Shown in pieces: positions 1-8,778 of a DNA stretch of 64,000 bases. Source of the DNA: Roseimaritima sediminicola (lineage in GTDB: Bacteria; Planctomycetota; Planctomycetia; Pirellulales; Pirellulaceae); contig NZ_WIAD01000007.1 in assembly GCF_009618275.1 (NCBI RefSeq), positions 107,012 to 171,011 on the forward strand. The letters are read 5' to 3'. Each line of letters opens with the position of its first letter. Positions within the stretch are counted from its first letter, which is position 1. The notes under the pieces are model-generated. The model searched no databases. It was not told the origin of the DNA and worked only from the letters and a program-made list of their open reading frames with translations. The translations under genes and the position numbers were made by a program.

Positions 1-516
1 CAGGTTTCCCTCGGTGTGCGCGGAGTCCATGGTCTCGGCCGGTTCGACGTAGGTGCCACCGGCCGCCGCAACCTCCGGCGCACAGGCCGGGTAGGCGCTG
101 CACTGTCGATCGCGCAGCACGCCGGCGGCGGCCAACAATTGGGCGCCATGACAGATCGCCGCCACCGGTTTATCGGCCGTGAAGAAGTGCCGGACGATTT
201 CCAGTACCCGTTGGTTCAAGCGGAGGTATTCCGGAGCCCGACCGCCGGGGATGACCAAGGCGTCGTAGGAGGCCTCTTCGACCGCATCAAAATCGGTATT
301 GATGGCGAAGCGATGCCCGGGTTTTTCGCTGTAGGTCTGTTGGCCTTCGAAGTCGTGGATGGCGGTGGCGACCGAGTCACCGGCGGACTTCTCCGGACAG
401 ACCGTTGCGACCGTGTGCCCGGCACACTGCAGGATCTGCAGCGGCACCATCGCTTCGTAGTCCTCCACGAAGTCGCCGACGATCATTAGAATACGTTTAC
501 CTTCCTCGCTACCCAT
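1..516 (-). CDS. DJ-1/PfpI family protein (C-terminus cut by window edge)
   Basis: The reading frame starts at ATG 516 on the minus strand and is open to base 1, so about 172 residues are visible and the C-terminus is missing. The N-terminus ([21 protein letters not shown]) has the PfpI/DJ-1 Rossmann-like opening with the conserved acidic residue. Further on, [14 protein letters not shown] and the nucleophile-elbow motif [14 protein letters not shown] (Cys in C-H-G) are the hallmarks of the Pfp1/YhbO branch of the class I glutamine amidotransferase-like superfamily. Family members are stress-associated deglycase/glyoxalase or peptidase-like enzymes in the cytoplasm; which activity applies here cannot be read from the sequence. 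The gene is divergent from the S41 peptidase at 660. Confidence 0.9.
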   Translation of the reverse strand, partial: MGSEEGKRILMIVGDFVEDYEAMVPLQILQCAGHTVATVCPEKSAGDSVATAIHDFEGQQTYSEKPGHRFAINTDFDAVEEASYDALVIPGGRAPEYLRLNQRVLEIVRHFFTADKPVAAICHGAQLLAAAGVLRDRQCSAYPACAPEVAAAGGTYVEPAETMDSAHTEGNL

Positions 517-659
517 CCGACGCTTTCCTCATCTAGAGACAATCGTGCCCGGCCGACTCGGTCCCTCCGAGCGGCTCTTTACAGCTTTTACTTTTGGTTC
601 GCCATCAATCCTACGCGTCACGGCCGAACAGGGGAACGCGGCACGCCAGGACCGACTCA

Positions 660-2162
660 ATGCCTTTACGAAATTATCACATCCTGATGGTCGTTGCCGT
701 CGTCTCCATCCTGTGTCATGTGACCGCCCGGCGGACCCACAGCGCGCTGGTCGTGGGCGATGCGATCGACAAGATCGAAAAACACTACGTGGATCCGGTC
801 GAACATCGCACCTTGGTCGAAGCGGCGCTGCGCGGTCTGCAAACCCAGCTGGACGAGCACAGTCAATTTATTCCGCCCGACAAATTCGAAGAGTTCGAAC
901 AGAGTCTGGCGCAGGAGTTCGCCGGGATCGGCGTGTTGGTAGAACAACCCGAGACGGACGAACCGGTGCGGGTCATCACGCCGCTGGTCGGATCGCCCGC
1001 CTATCGCGCGGGTGTCCTGCCGGGCGACCGCATCGTAGGAATCGACGGCGAGGACGCATCGGGGCTGTCGCTGGCGGAGGTCAGTGAGCGGCTGGGCGGG
1101 CCGATCGGCAGCCGTGTCGAGATCGACGTCCGCCGCGACGAAGACGAACGGGTAACGTTGAGCGTGACGCGTGAACAGATCCCCCTGGATTCGGTGCTGG
1201 GCGACTATCGCGACGAAAACAGCGACTGGGTGTACCGCGTCCGCAACCATCCGCGGATCGCGATGATTCGCTGCACCAGTTTCGGCGAGAAGACGGTCTC
1301 GGAGATGCGGCGGGTCTTGAATTCCCTGGACAACGATTTCGATGCCCTGATCCTGGACCTGCGGGAAAACTCCGGCGGCCTGCTGAACGCCGCGGTCGAG
1401 ATCTGCGACATGTTTATTGAATCCGGCGAGATCGTCTCGACGCGCGGCCGCGACGCCAGCAAGAAAGCCACTTCGGAGCTGGCCACACCGGGCACGTTGG
1501 TGGACCCCGAGAAGCCGATGGTCGTGCTGATCGATCAAAACTCCGCTAGCGCCAGCGAGATCGTGGCGGCGTGTCTGCAGGACCACGGCCGCGCAACCAT
1601 CGCCGGCACACGGTCCTACGGCAAAGGCACCGTGCAAAACGTCTTGATCATGGAATACGGCCGCAGCGCGTTTAAATTGACTACCGCCCGCTACTATCGG
1701 CCCAGTGGCCAGAACATCCATCGCACCTCCGACGCCAGCGAGGAAGACGTCTGGGGGGTTCGGCCCGACCCTTCGCTGCGCGTCCGTCTGGATGACCAAC
1801 AGCGTCAAGCGGTGCGGCGACGCTGGCGGCGGGCGACGTTTCCCGTCTGGGAGGATCGCGAAATCACTTGGCTATCCAGGGGCCCCGAAGACGCTCCGGA
1901 CGCCGCCGCCGAACCCCCGGTCGAGCTTCCCGACCGTTCGCAGGATCTTCCCGAACATTCCCCCGAAGATGAATCCCGGAGCGACGATCCCCAGGATGAT
2001 GCCGCCGCCGACGACGGTGGCGCAGCAGCCGCCGACGACAGCGATGACGCCGCTTCGTCGCTGGATCCGGACGACCCGCGGGTCGACCCGTTACTGCGCC
2101 GTGTTCTGGATTACCTGCATGACTCCGTCGTTCCCCGCGCCCAACCTGCCCGAGCCGCTTGA
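660..2162 (+). CDS. S41 family C-terminal processing peptidase (CtpA/Prc type)
   Basis: A 500-residue secreted or membrane-anchored serine protease of the tail-specific (CtpA/Prc) family. ATG 660 is preferred over ATG 594 because a hydrophobic signal-anchor ([18 protein letters not shown]) follows it at once. A PDZ domain (about residues 75-160, [15 protein letters not shown]) precedes the S41 core. The Ser-Lys dyad fits S297 in [11 protein letters not shown] and K322 in YGKGTVQ; their 25-residue spacing equals that of E. coli Prc S430/K455. The C-terminal 80 residues are an Asp/Pro/Ala-rich acidic tail without a recognised domain. The TGA stop overlaps the ATG of the downstream dehydratase by one base, so the two are probably co-translated although their functions look unrelated. 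The substrate is unknown; processing of periplasmic proteins is inferred from the family. Confidence 0.9.
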   Translation: MPLRNYHILMVVAVVSILCHVTARRTHSALVVGDAIDKIEKHYVDPVEHRTLVEAALRGLQTQLDEHSQFIPPDKFEEFEQSLAQEFAGIGVLVEQPETDEPVRVITPLVGSPAYRAGVLPGDRIVGIDGEDASGLSLAEVSERLGGPIGSRVEIDVRRDEDERVTLSVTREQIPLDSVLGDYRDENSDWVYRVRNHPRIAMIRCTSFGEKTVSEMRRVLNSLDNDFDALILDLRENSGGLLNAAVEICDMFIESGEIVSTRGRDASKKATSELATPGTLVDPEKPMVVLIDQNSASASEIVAACLQDHGRATIAGTRSYGKGTVQNVLIMEYGRSAFKLTTARYYRPSGQNIHRTSDASEEDVWGVRPDPSLRVRLDDQQRQAVRRRWRRATFPVWEDREITWLSRGPEDAPDAAAEPPVELPDRSQDLPEHSPEDESRSDDPQDDAAADDGGAAAADDSDDAASSLDPDDPRVDPLLRRVLDYLHDSVVPRAQPARAA

Positions 2163-4213
2163 TGACTGACCAGCCCCACGCCTCGCTTGACCAACTGTTT
2201 GATCCGCCGGCCGACGTGCGAGCGGTGCAGACGCGGGCCGCCGGTCCGCAGGGCCGGCTGCCGCTGACCGACCAGATGTTGCGGCACTGGAGCAGCGGCG
2301 ATCTGTTCGGATTGACGCAGAACGCCGGCATGGGCTGGGACCCGCGCCGTGCCTTGGGCGAGCAGTACCTGCTGCTCAGCACGCAGGGCGGGATGCGAGC
2401 CGACGACGGCACGCCGGTGGCTCTGGGCTATCACACCGGTCACTGGGAAGTGGGTCTGTTGACACGGGCCGCGGCGGAAGTGATCAGCGGTGCCGGCGGA
2501 GTGCCCTTCGCCGCCTACGTCAGCGACCCGTGCGACGGTCGCACCCAGGGCACCCGCGGCATGTTCGACAGCCTACCGTACCGCAACGACGCGGCCATCG
2601 TGATGCGGCGGCTGATCCGTTCGCTGCCCCAGGCCAAGGGCGTGATGGGCATCGCCACCTGCGACAAGGGTCTGCCGGCGATGATGTTGGCCCTGTGCGG
2701 CAGCGGCCACCTGCCGTCGGTGCTGATGCCCGGGGGCGTCACCTTGCCGCCGACCGTCGGCGAGGACGCCGGCAAGGTGCAAACGATCGGAGCTCGCTAC
2801 AGCCAGGGCGAGATGACCCTTGAGGAAGCGGCCCTGGAAGGCTGCCGTGCGTGCGGCTCGCCCGGCGGCGGCTGTCAGTTTCTGGGCACCGCCGCCACCG
2901 CCCAAGTGGTCGCCGAAGCCCTGGGCCTGACCGTCCCCCATGCCGCTCTGGCCCCCAGTGGTCAACCGCTGTGGCTGGATCTCGCTCGGCACAGCGCCCG
3001 AGCGCTACAGCGATTGCATCGTGAAGGCCTGGGGCTGAACTCCATTCTCACGCCCGACTCGCTGACCAACGCGATGTTGGTTCACGCCGCAGTCGGCGGG
3101 TCGACCAACCTGCTGTTGCACATTCCAGCCGTAGCCGCCGCGGCCGGTCTGCCGCGGCCGACCGCCGCGGACTTTGCCGCGATCAATGCTCAGGTGCGAC
3201 GGTTTGTCGACGTGCTGCCCAACGGCCCGGTGGGCCATCCCACGATCCGCTTGTACCTGGCCGGCGGCGTCCCGGAAGTCGCCTGGCATCTGCGCGCCGC
3301 CGGGCTGCTGAAAGCGGACGCTCGCACGGTCTCGGGCATGACTTGGGACGAGTTGCTGGACCGTTGGCAGGACAGCCCGCGGCGACAGTATTTCCGCGAG
3401 GTATTGCAACGCCAGGACGGCGTCGATCCCGATGACGTGATCCTTCCGCCGGCCATCGCCAAACAGCGCGGCCTGACCAGTACGGTGTGTTTTCCCCACG
3501 GCAACCTCTGCCCGGAAGGCTCCGTCATCAAGGCCACGTCGATCGATCCTTCGGTCGTGGACGACGATGGCGTGTACCGCAAACGCGGCCCGGCAAGGGT
3601 GTTCCTCAGCGAACGCGAAGCGATCGCTGCAGTCAAAGGCCAACACGCCCGGCCGATCGCCGCCGGCGAAATCATCGTCCTGATCGGCCGCGGCCCGCTG
3701 GGCACTGGCATGGAAGAAACCTATCAGATCACCTCCGCCCTGAAATACCTGCCACACGGCAAACACGTCGCCCTGGTGACCGACGCGCGTTTCTCGGGTG
3801 TCAGCACGGGCGCGTGCATCGGGCACGTCGGTCCGGAAGCCTTGGCCGGCGGACCGCTGGGCAAGGTGCGCGAAGGCGACACGATCGAGATTGAAATCGA
3901 TACCGTGGGCCTGAGCGGCCGAGTGGACTGGTTGGGATCGGCCGAAGAAACCTTAACTGCCGACGAAGCGGCGGAAGCACTGAACCGGCGACCGACGCAC
4001 CCCGATCTGCAACCCGACCCGGCGCTGCCGGACGATACGCGGCTGTGGGCGGCGCTACAGCAGGTGGGCGGCGGCACCTGGGGCGGATGCGTGTACGACG
4101 TCGACAAAATCATCGAAACCCTGCAGGCCGGCCAGCGGGCTCTGGCGGCCCAGCAGGATCCGGGCGCCGAACCCGCCACGCCCGATCAGGACGCCTCGCC
4201 ATCGGCACGCTGA
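2162..4213 (+). CDS. yjhG: YjhG/YagF-family D-xylonate dehydratase (IlvD/Edd superfamily)
   Basis: A 683-residue dehydratase. ATG 2162 overlaps the previous stop (TGATG); an in-frame TTG three bases earlier is less likely. The sequence follows the E. coli YagF/YjhG type closely rather than IlvD or Edd: [68 protein letters not shown] and [19 protein letters not shown]. The cysteines in SDPCDG, ATCDKG and [11 protein letters not shown] are the expected iron-sulfur cluster ligands, and [18 protein letters not shown] text ([14 protein letters not shown]) marks the C-terminal domain. By family, it converts D-xylonate to 2-keto-3-deoxy-xylonate in the cytoplasm. The last 35 residues extend past the family core ([17 protein letters not shown]). 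Its stop lies inside a 15-bp tandem repeat shared with the convergent moxR gene. Confidence 0.88.
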   Translation: MTDQPHASLDQLFDPPADVRAVQTRAAGPQGRLPLTDQMLRHWSSGDLFGLTQNAGMGWDPRRALGEQYLLLSTQGGMRADDGTPVALGYHTGHWEVGLLTRAAAEVISGAGGVPFAAYVSDPCDGRTQGTRGMFDSLPYRNDAAIVMRRLIRSLPQAKGVMGIATCDKGLPAMMLALCGSGHLPSVLMPGGVTLPPTVGEDAGKVQTIGARYSQGEMTLEEAALEGCRACGSPGGGCQFLGTAATAQVVAEALGLTVPHAALAPSGQPLWLDLARHSARALQRLHREGLGLNSILTPDSLTNAMLVHAAVGGSTNLLLHIPAVAAAAGLPRPTAADFAAINAQVRRFVDVLPNGPVGHPTIRLYLAGGVPEVAWHLRAAGLLKADARTVSGMTWDELLDRWQDSPRRQYFREVLQRQDGVDPDDVILPPAIAKQRGLTSTVCFPHGNLCPEGSVIKATSIDPSVVDDDGVYRKRGPARVFLSEREAIAAVKGQHARPIAAGEIIVLIGRGPLGTGMEETYQITSALKYLPHGKHVALVTDARFSGVSTGACIGHVGPEALAGGPLGKVREGDTIEIEIDTVGLSGRVDWLGSAEETLTADEAAEALNRRPTHPDLQPDPALPDDTRLWAALQQVGGGTWGGCVYDVDKIIETLQAGQRALAAQQDPGAEPATPDQDASPSAR

Positions 4214-4261
4214 TCCCATCGGCCCCGCTTCCATCGGCCCCGCTTACATCGGCACGGGGAT
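4200..4261. repeat. 15-bp tandem repeat spanning two convergent stop codons
   Basis: Units begin with CATCGGC at 4200, 4217, 4232 and 4247; the two central ones (4217-4231, 4232-4246) differ only in the last base. The stop TGA of the xylonate dehydratase (4211-4213) and the stop TAA of the MoxR gene (4244-4246, minus strand) both fall within the array, so it forms the entire convergent intergenic junction. Confidence 0.75.
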
Positions 4262-5200
4262 CGACTGGACCAATTGATCCATCTTTTCTTCGACGCCCTC
4301 GCGGCTGGCGCCCTGAAAGATTCCAGCCGGGATCACGCGATGCGACAGCGCGGGCACGGCCAGCTGTTTCACATCGTCGGGAATCACGTGGTCGCGACCG
4401 TCCACGACGGCCCGAGCCTGACAGCTACGATAGAAGCTGAGCGCGCCACGGGTGCTGACCCCGGCCCGAAAAAACTCGGTCGACCGTGTCCCGTCGACCA
4501 CATCCAACAGGTACTCGACCAGTTTCTCGTCGAACCGCACCGTGCGAACAACTTCCTGAGCCTGGCCGATCTCTTCCAGACTGACGACGCTCTCCAGGTT
4601 GTCCACCGGCTCGCCCATGCGGTGCGTTCGCAGCACGTCGCGTTCGATTTCGCGCACCGGATAACCGATGCTGGTCCGCATTGCAAAGCGGTCCATCTGG
4701 CTTTCCGGCAGTGAATACGTGCCTTCAAACTCGTACGGGTTCTGCGTGGCGACCACGATAAACGGACGCGGCAGGGTGTAGGTAGTCCCATCGACCGACA
4801 CCTGCCCCTCGCTCATCGCTTCCAGCAGGGCGCTTTGGGTTCGCGGTGGAGCCCGATTAATTTCGTCGGCCAGTAAGACGTTGGCGAACACCGGACCGGG
4901 CGCAAATTCAAACTGCCGCGTGTCGGTGCGGTAGATCATGCTGCCGGTGATGTCGGTGGGCAGCAGGTCGGGCGTGAACTGCAGGCGAGTGAATTTTCCT
5001 TCGATGCTGCGGGCCAGCGCTTTGGCGGCCAAGGTCTTGCCCACCCCGGGCACGTCTTCCAGCAGGACGTGTTCGGCAGCCAACAAGGCCACCACCAAAG
5101 AACGCACCACTTCGGGTTTTCCCAACACCACCCGCTGGATATTTTCGGTCAAACGCTGGGCGGTTTGGTAAGCTGGTTGGGATACGGCTGACTGCGACAC
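4244..5200 (-). CDS. MoxR family AAA+ ATPase
   Basis: A MoxR-type AAA+ ATPase that typically acts as a chaperone for metal-cofactor insertion or assembly of membrane/vWA-domain complexes. Visible motifs are the Walker A EDVPGVGKTLAAKALA, Walker B LLADEINRAPPRTQSALLEAM, sensor ATQNPYEFEGTYSLPESQMDRF, and the C-terminal lid domain with STRGALSFYRSCQARA, all diagnostic for MoxR. The start is uncertain: the frame is open back to ATG 5302 and ATG 5287, but that extension (about 34 residues) does not resemble the family N-terminus, so GTG 5200 (VSQSAVSQPAYQTAQRL) is used, giving 318 residues, the usual size. No vWA or DUF58 partner follows as would be common; the neighbour at 3' is the convergent dehydratase. 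The C-terminus ends inside a tandem repeat. Confidence 0.88.
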   Translation of the reverse strand: MSQSAVSQPAYQTAQRLTENIQRVVLGKPEVVRSLVVALLAAEHVLLEDVPGVGKTLAAKALARSIEGKFTRLQFTPDLLPTDITGSMIYRTDTRQFEFAPGPVFANVLLADEINRAPPRTQSALLEAMSEGQVSVDGTTYTLPRPFIVVATQNPYEFEGTYSLPESQMDRFAMRTSIGYPVREIERDVLRTHRMGEPVDNLESVVSLEEIGQAQEVVRTVRFDEKLVEYLLDVVDGTRSTEFFRAGVSTRGALSFYRSCQARAVVDGRDHVIPDDVKQLAVPALSHRVIPAGIFQGASREGVEEKMDQLVQSIPVPM

Positions 5201-5547
5201 GGTTTCGTTGCTTTCTGAAAAGGACTCGCGGCGGTGCCCGAAACCTCGATGCGGCGAAGCCGGTGGACACAGCCATAGGCCCGCCATGCTATCCTCCGCC
5301 ACCCCGCCGGGCCAGTCGGTCGACCGCGGAAACCTCCGTATCGGCGGAGCCTTCGCGAGCGTCTCCGCTGGGTTTTGGGTACGGAAGGGAACGGATCTTC
5401 CGACTGTGACAAGTGGGCGGGCTCGGCGGGTCCCATCCCCGATCGTGCGGGGGCTTTTCAGTCATTTCCCCGCGGTTTTTTCGCTCTTGCAAACCTTTGG
5501 TGTAAGATGGGGGCTGAATCTGCACTTCGTCTTCTCTGAGGATCACG

Positions 5548-7146
5548 ATGATTCGTCTCCTTCGCTTTTCTTCTCGACTGGCCGCCGGCTTGCTGCTGTG
5601 CTGGGCCGCTGGGCTCGCGCCCGTTTCCACCGTTCGCGCCGACGGTCTGCTCTCACCCGCCGATGCCGATCGGCTGGGCATGACCGAGAGCTGGCGGAGG
5701 CAATTAAGTTTGGTCGGGGGGTCGCGTTCAGCCGTCGATATAAAGCTGCACGTCGACACCTCGCGGATGCGTCGGTTCGTCGAAGTGCGTCACGAGAAGG
5801 ACGGCGAAACGGAAGTCTTGGACCGCATCGATGTCGAGCAACGCGATCGCTTTGGCACGCCGATCGGTCTGCAGGAGGCCCGTCGCCGAGCCAAGTTGCA
5901 AGTGTTTCGCTGGAAGCGACGCGGTATCGAAGCGACGATCAGTGAGAACCAGGTGCCGCAGATTCGGCTTTATACCCTGGGCAGCGACGGCACGATCGAA
6001 GCCCGTGACGCCGAGACCGGCGAACTGTACTGGTTGACACGCCAAGGCGACCCGACGCAGCTGAGCATTGGCCTGGGCGTCAGCGACCAATACCTCTGCT
6101 ACGTCAACGGCTCGACCCTTTATCAGATTTCCACCGAAACCGGCAAAGTGGTCCGCGAAACTCGGACCACGGGGACGCCCACGCTGGGGACGTTGATCGC
6201 CGGCGACTATGCCTTGATGCCAACGGTCCGCGGCGGCGTCGAGGGATTCCCGCTGTATGACTCCAATGAGTATCCCTTTATGGAGATGGTTGCCGGGCGG
6301 GCCACGGCCACGCCAACCCAGGCCCCCGGAACGGCTCGCGCCGCTTGGCCGACCGATGCCGGATTCGTGTACGTCATGGAAGCCGAAGGCACGCCCTCGG
6401 TGATCTTTCGTTTCAACACCGACGGTGTCGTTTCCTCGCCACTGTCCGCCGGCGAGGGAGAGCGATTCTTCTTTGGCTCCGAGAACGGTCACGTGTATGG
6501 GATTCGCGCCACCCGCTCCGGCACCGTGCTGTGGCGACACAGCTTGGGCGAACCGGTGTACGCCGGCACCTTCGTTTCGGACAAGCAGCTGTTCGTGCCG
6601 ACGGTTTACAAGAATTTGTATTGTTTGGAAGTCGCCACCGGTGCGGCGATGTGGAAGAGTCCAGCGACGGGGATCGATGCCGTCCTGGGATCCTCTTCGG
6701 ACCGCATCTACGCTCGCACCAGTTCCAATCGGCTGGCCATCCTGGACGCGCAGAGCGGCGGCCGGATCGCGGACATCGCCGGGGTGGACGTCGAGCGCTA
6801 TGTGGTGAATCGTTTGACCGATCGTCTGTACCTGGTGGGTAACGGCGGCATGTTGCAGTGTTTGCGACCGGTGGATTCGCCGCTGCCGTTGCTGAAGGTG
6901 ACCGCGGAACCGCCCGCAGCAGCCACGGACACTCCCGAGGAGCAGCCTGCGCAGCGGCCGGACCAGGATCCCTTCGAGGCCGGCGGAGACGCACCGGATC
7001 CGTTCGCTCCGGCGGGCGGTGGCATGGATCCGTTCGCACCGGCCGACGATGCGGTCGATCCCTTCGCGCCGGCCGACGATGCGGCCGATCCGTTTGCGCC
7101 GGCCGATGGACAAGACGATCCGTTTGCGCCCGGCGGCGGTTTCTAG
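5548..7146 (+). CDS. Secreted PQQ-like beta-propeller protein with DPFAPA repeat tail
   Basis: A 532-residue exported protein. Residues 1-32 form a signal peptide (basic start, hydrophobic AAGLLLCWAAGLAPV, cleavage after VRA). Residues about 130-450 contain repeated PQQ-like blades (for example LYTLGSDGTIEARDAETGELYW, YCLEVATGAAMWKSPATG, RLAILDAQSGGRIADIAG), as in BamB-like propellers. No PQQ-enzyme catalytic signature is evident, so a structural or scaffold role is more likely than a dehydrogenase. The C-terminus is a low-complexity tail with five Asp-Pro-Phe-x-Pro units, the middle ones being exact 30-bp DNA repeats (DPFAPADDAV/A). This tail might mediate protein or surface binding. The gene stands alone, divergent from moxR. 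Function unknown. Confidence 0.8.
   Translation: MIRLLRFSSRLAAGLLLCWAAGLAPVSTVRADGLLSPADADRLGMTESWRRQLSLVGGSRSAVDIKLHVDTSRMRRFVEVRHEKDGETEVLDRIDVEQRDRFGTPIGLQEARRRAKLQVFRWKRRGIEATISENQVPQIRLYTLGSDGTIEARDAETGELYWLTRQGDPTQLSIGLGVSDQYLCYVNGSTLYQISTETGKVVRETRTTGTPTLGTLIAGDYALMPTVRGGVEGFPLYDSNEYPFMEMVAGRATATPTQAPGTARAAWPTDAGFVYVMEAEGTPSVIFRFNTDGVVSSPLSAGEGERFFFGSENGHVYGIRATRSGTVLWRHSLGEPVYAGTFVSDKQLFVPTVYKNLYCLEVATGAAMWKSPATGIDAVLGSSSDRIYARTSSNRLAILDAQSGGRIADIAGVDVERYVVNRLTDRLYLVGNGGMLQCLRPVDSPLPLLKVTAEPPAAATDTPEEQPAQRPDQDPFEAGGDAPDPFAPAGGGMDPFAPADDAVDPFAPADDAADPFAPADGQDDPFAPGGGF
6970..7140 (+). repeat. Tandem DPFAP-encoding repeat at the end of the PQQ-like gene
   Basis: Five D-P-F-x-P motifs occur in the last 60 codons. 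The two central units are 30 bp each and differ only by synonymous or single changes. They keep the reading frame and end two codons before the stop. Confidence 0.75.
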
Positions 7147-7274
7147 CCGACGCGTGGTCTTGTACCCTATGTAGGTTCAGACGCTGTGGCGGTGCGGCAA
7201 AGCGCCGCCCGCCCCCCGCCGCGGTTCGGTCGCCCGCCTCGGCCGTGCCGCCCCAATCAACCTACCGAGTCCTG

Positions 7275-8474
7275 ATGACAAGCCCATCCGAAGACATCTT
7301 TGCGCAACTGGACCAGCAGCAAAACGGCCCGGCCGCGATGCTCGAGGCCTTGGTCGAGCACTTCCGGCGCCAGCGCAAACCCATGGAATTGTTCGAAGCC
7401 TTGAAGATGCAGATGCGGCATCGCTTGGGGCTGCCCATCCTCCAGCCCGAAACCGAAACGCTGAGCGCCGAAGATGTCGACCGCCAACTGGAGCAGGGCC
7501 TGGTGGCCGCTTGCGACGAAGTGGGCACGATGCTGCTGCAGGATGGCCGCGTCCGAGAAGGATGGATGTATCTGCGGCCCACGGGCAACACCGAGAAAGC
7601 GGCTCGGCTGATCGGGGCGCTGGACATCGACGACGACAACGCCGACGAGATCGTCGAAGTGTTGTTGCACGAGGGCGTGGATGTGGCCCGCGGTTTTCGC
7701 ATTATCTTGGATCGCCAAGGAACCTGTAACAGCATCACGACGCTGGACCAGATCATCGGCGGTCTTCCCAAAACCGCGCGTCGCCAAGCTGCGGGGATCC
7801 TGCTGGACCACGTCTACGGCGAACTGTGTGAAGCGGTTCGGGGCGACATCGCCCGTCGCGAAGCCCCGGCCGGCGACGGGGATAGCTTGCTGGAGATGAT
7901 TCAGGACCGCGATCACCTGTTCGAGGGCGGCGCTTATCATCTGGACACCAGCCACCTGGCCAGCACCGTGCGTTTTGCCCGCGTGTTGGACCAGCCCGAA
8001 CAACTGCAGAAGGCCTGGGAGCTGACGCAGTACGGGCGTCGGCTGAATCACCAGTTGCAGTATCCTGGCGAAGAACCGTTCGTCGATTTCTATCCGGCTC
8101 ATGCCAGTTTCTTTGGCATCCTGTTGGGCAAGAGCGTGGACAGTTCGCTGACGATCTTCCAGCGCAAAGCACGGGCGGTGGATGTGGCCGAACAGGGCAC
8201 CGAGCCGATCGAGATCTACGTGGATCTGCTGGACCGTATCGGTCGCTCCGAAGAAGCGTTGCGGATGGCGATCGAGTTGGTTCCGGAGGAGGTTCCCGCC
8301 GCTCGCCTGACACCGCTGCTGTTGGAACTGGCCGGGCGAGCGGGGGATTACGCCCCGGTCTTGGAGTACTGTCGGGGGAAGGAGGACCCGTTGGGCTTTG
8401 CCGCGGCGCGCGTCAGCGAGGGAGCCGCGGTCGCTTCGGGGGCGTCCTCGACGGGTTCGGGTTCGAACGCCTGA
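7275..8474 (+). CDS. Conserved protein of unknown function (helical-repeat-like)
   Basis: A 399-residue soluble protein without signal peptide or membrane segment. ATG 7275 (MTSPSEDIFAQLDQQQNGP) is chosen because it opens the coherent acidic, helix-rich sequence; an upstream extension is low-complexity and shares its bases with the preceding gene. The composition (EALVEHFRRQRKPMELFEALKMQMRHRLGLP, EEALRMAIELVPEEVPAARLTPLLLELAGRAGDY) suggests alpha-helical TPR/HEAT-like packing, but no named domain is recognised. It lies between the PQQ-propeller gene and gyrA on the same strand. The last 20 residues are Ser/Gly/Ala-rich. It is probably a lineage-conserved planctomycete protein; function unassigned. 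Confidence 0.7.
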   Translation: MTSPSEDIFAQLDQQQNGPAAMLEALVEHFRRQRKPMELFEALKMQMRHRLGLPILQPETETLSAEDVDRQLEQGLVAACDEVGTMLLQDGRVREGWMYLRPTGNTEKAARLIGALDIDDDNADEIVEVLLHEGVDVARGFRIILDRQGTCNSITTLDQIIGGLPKTARRQAAGILLDHVYGELCEAVRGDIARREAPAGDGDSLLEMIQDRDHLFEGGAYHLDTSHLASTVRFARVLDQPEQLQKAWELTQYGRRLNHQLQYPGEEPFVDFYPAHASFFGILLGKSVDSSLTIFQRKARAVDVAEQGTEPIEIYVDLLDRIGRSEEALRMAIELVPEEVPAARLTPLLLELAGRAGDYAPVLEYCRGKEDPLGFAAARVSEGAAVASGASSTGSGSNA

Positions 8475-8778
8475 ATGGGCTCGGCGACGGTCGCCGCAAG
8501 TCCAGTCCTGGCAACGGCTTGCCGCCCACTGTTCGCGGCTCGGGGGCGTTGTGTCTGAGCCCTAAATCGGCTAGAATCCGGGTCTGTTAATTGGGCTTCG
8601 GATCCGCTCTGTTGCGGCCCGCCGAGCCCCATCCGCAGGCGGCGTCCGGCGACGATAGCCGAGCCCGTTCCGGGCTCCGGTCCGTGCCCTTCGGCGGCCC
8701 GTCTGCGCCGTCCTCACGCACGGCAATGTTGACCTTGCTGGGTTAGAAGCCGGCACCCTTTTTTCCAAGGATTTCGAA
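8475..8778. other. 304-bp leader upstream of gyrA
   Basis: No credible gene, RNA or repeat was found here apart from the ribosome binding site at its 3' end. The region presumably carries the gyrA promoter, but no convincing -35/-10 pair could be chosen. Confidence 0.4.
8767..8771 (+). promoter_or_regulatory. Ribosome binding site deciding the TTG start of gyrA
   Basis: AAGGA lies seven bases before TTG 8779. No in-frame ATG or GTG gives a complete GyrA N-terminus, so this site supports the TTG start. Confidence 0.6.

Noticed and set aside
5447..5480. GCGGGG-loop-CCCCGC followed by GGTTTTTT upstream of the PQQ-like gene
   Set aside because: It has the look of an intrinsic terminator or attenuator, but the loop is 14-15 bases, the stem 6 bp, and no plus-strand gene lies before it. 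Evidence is too weak to annotate.
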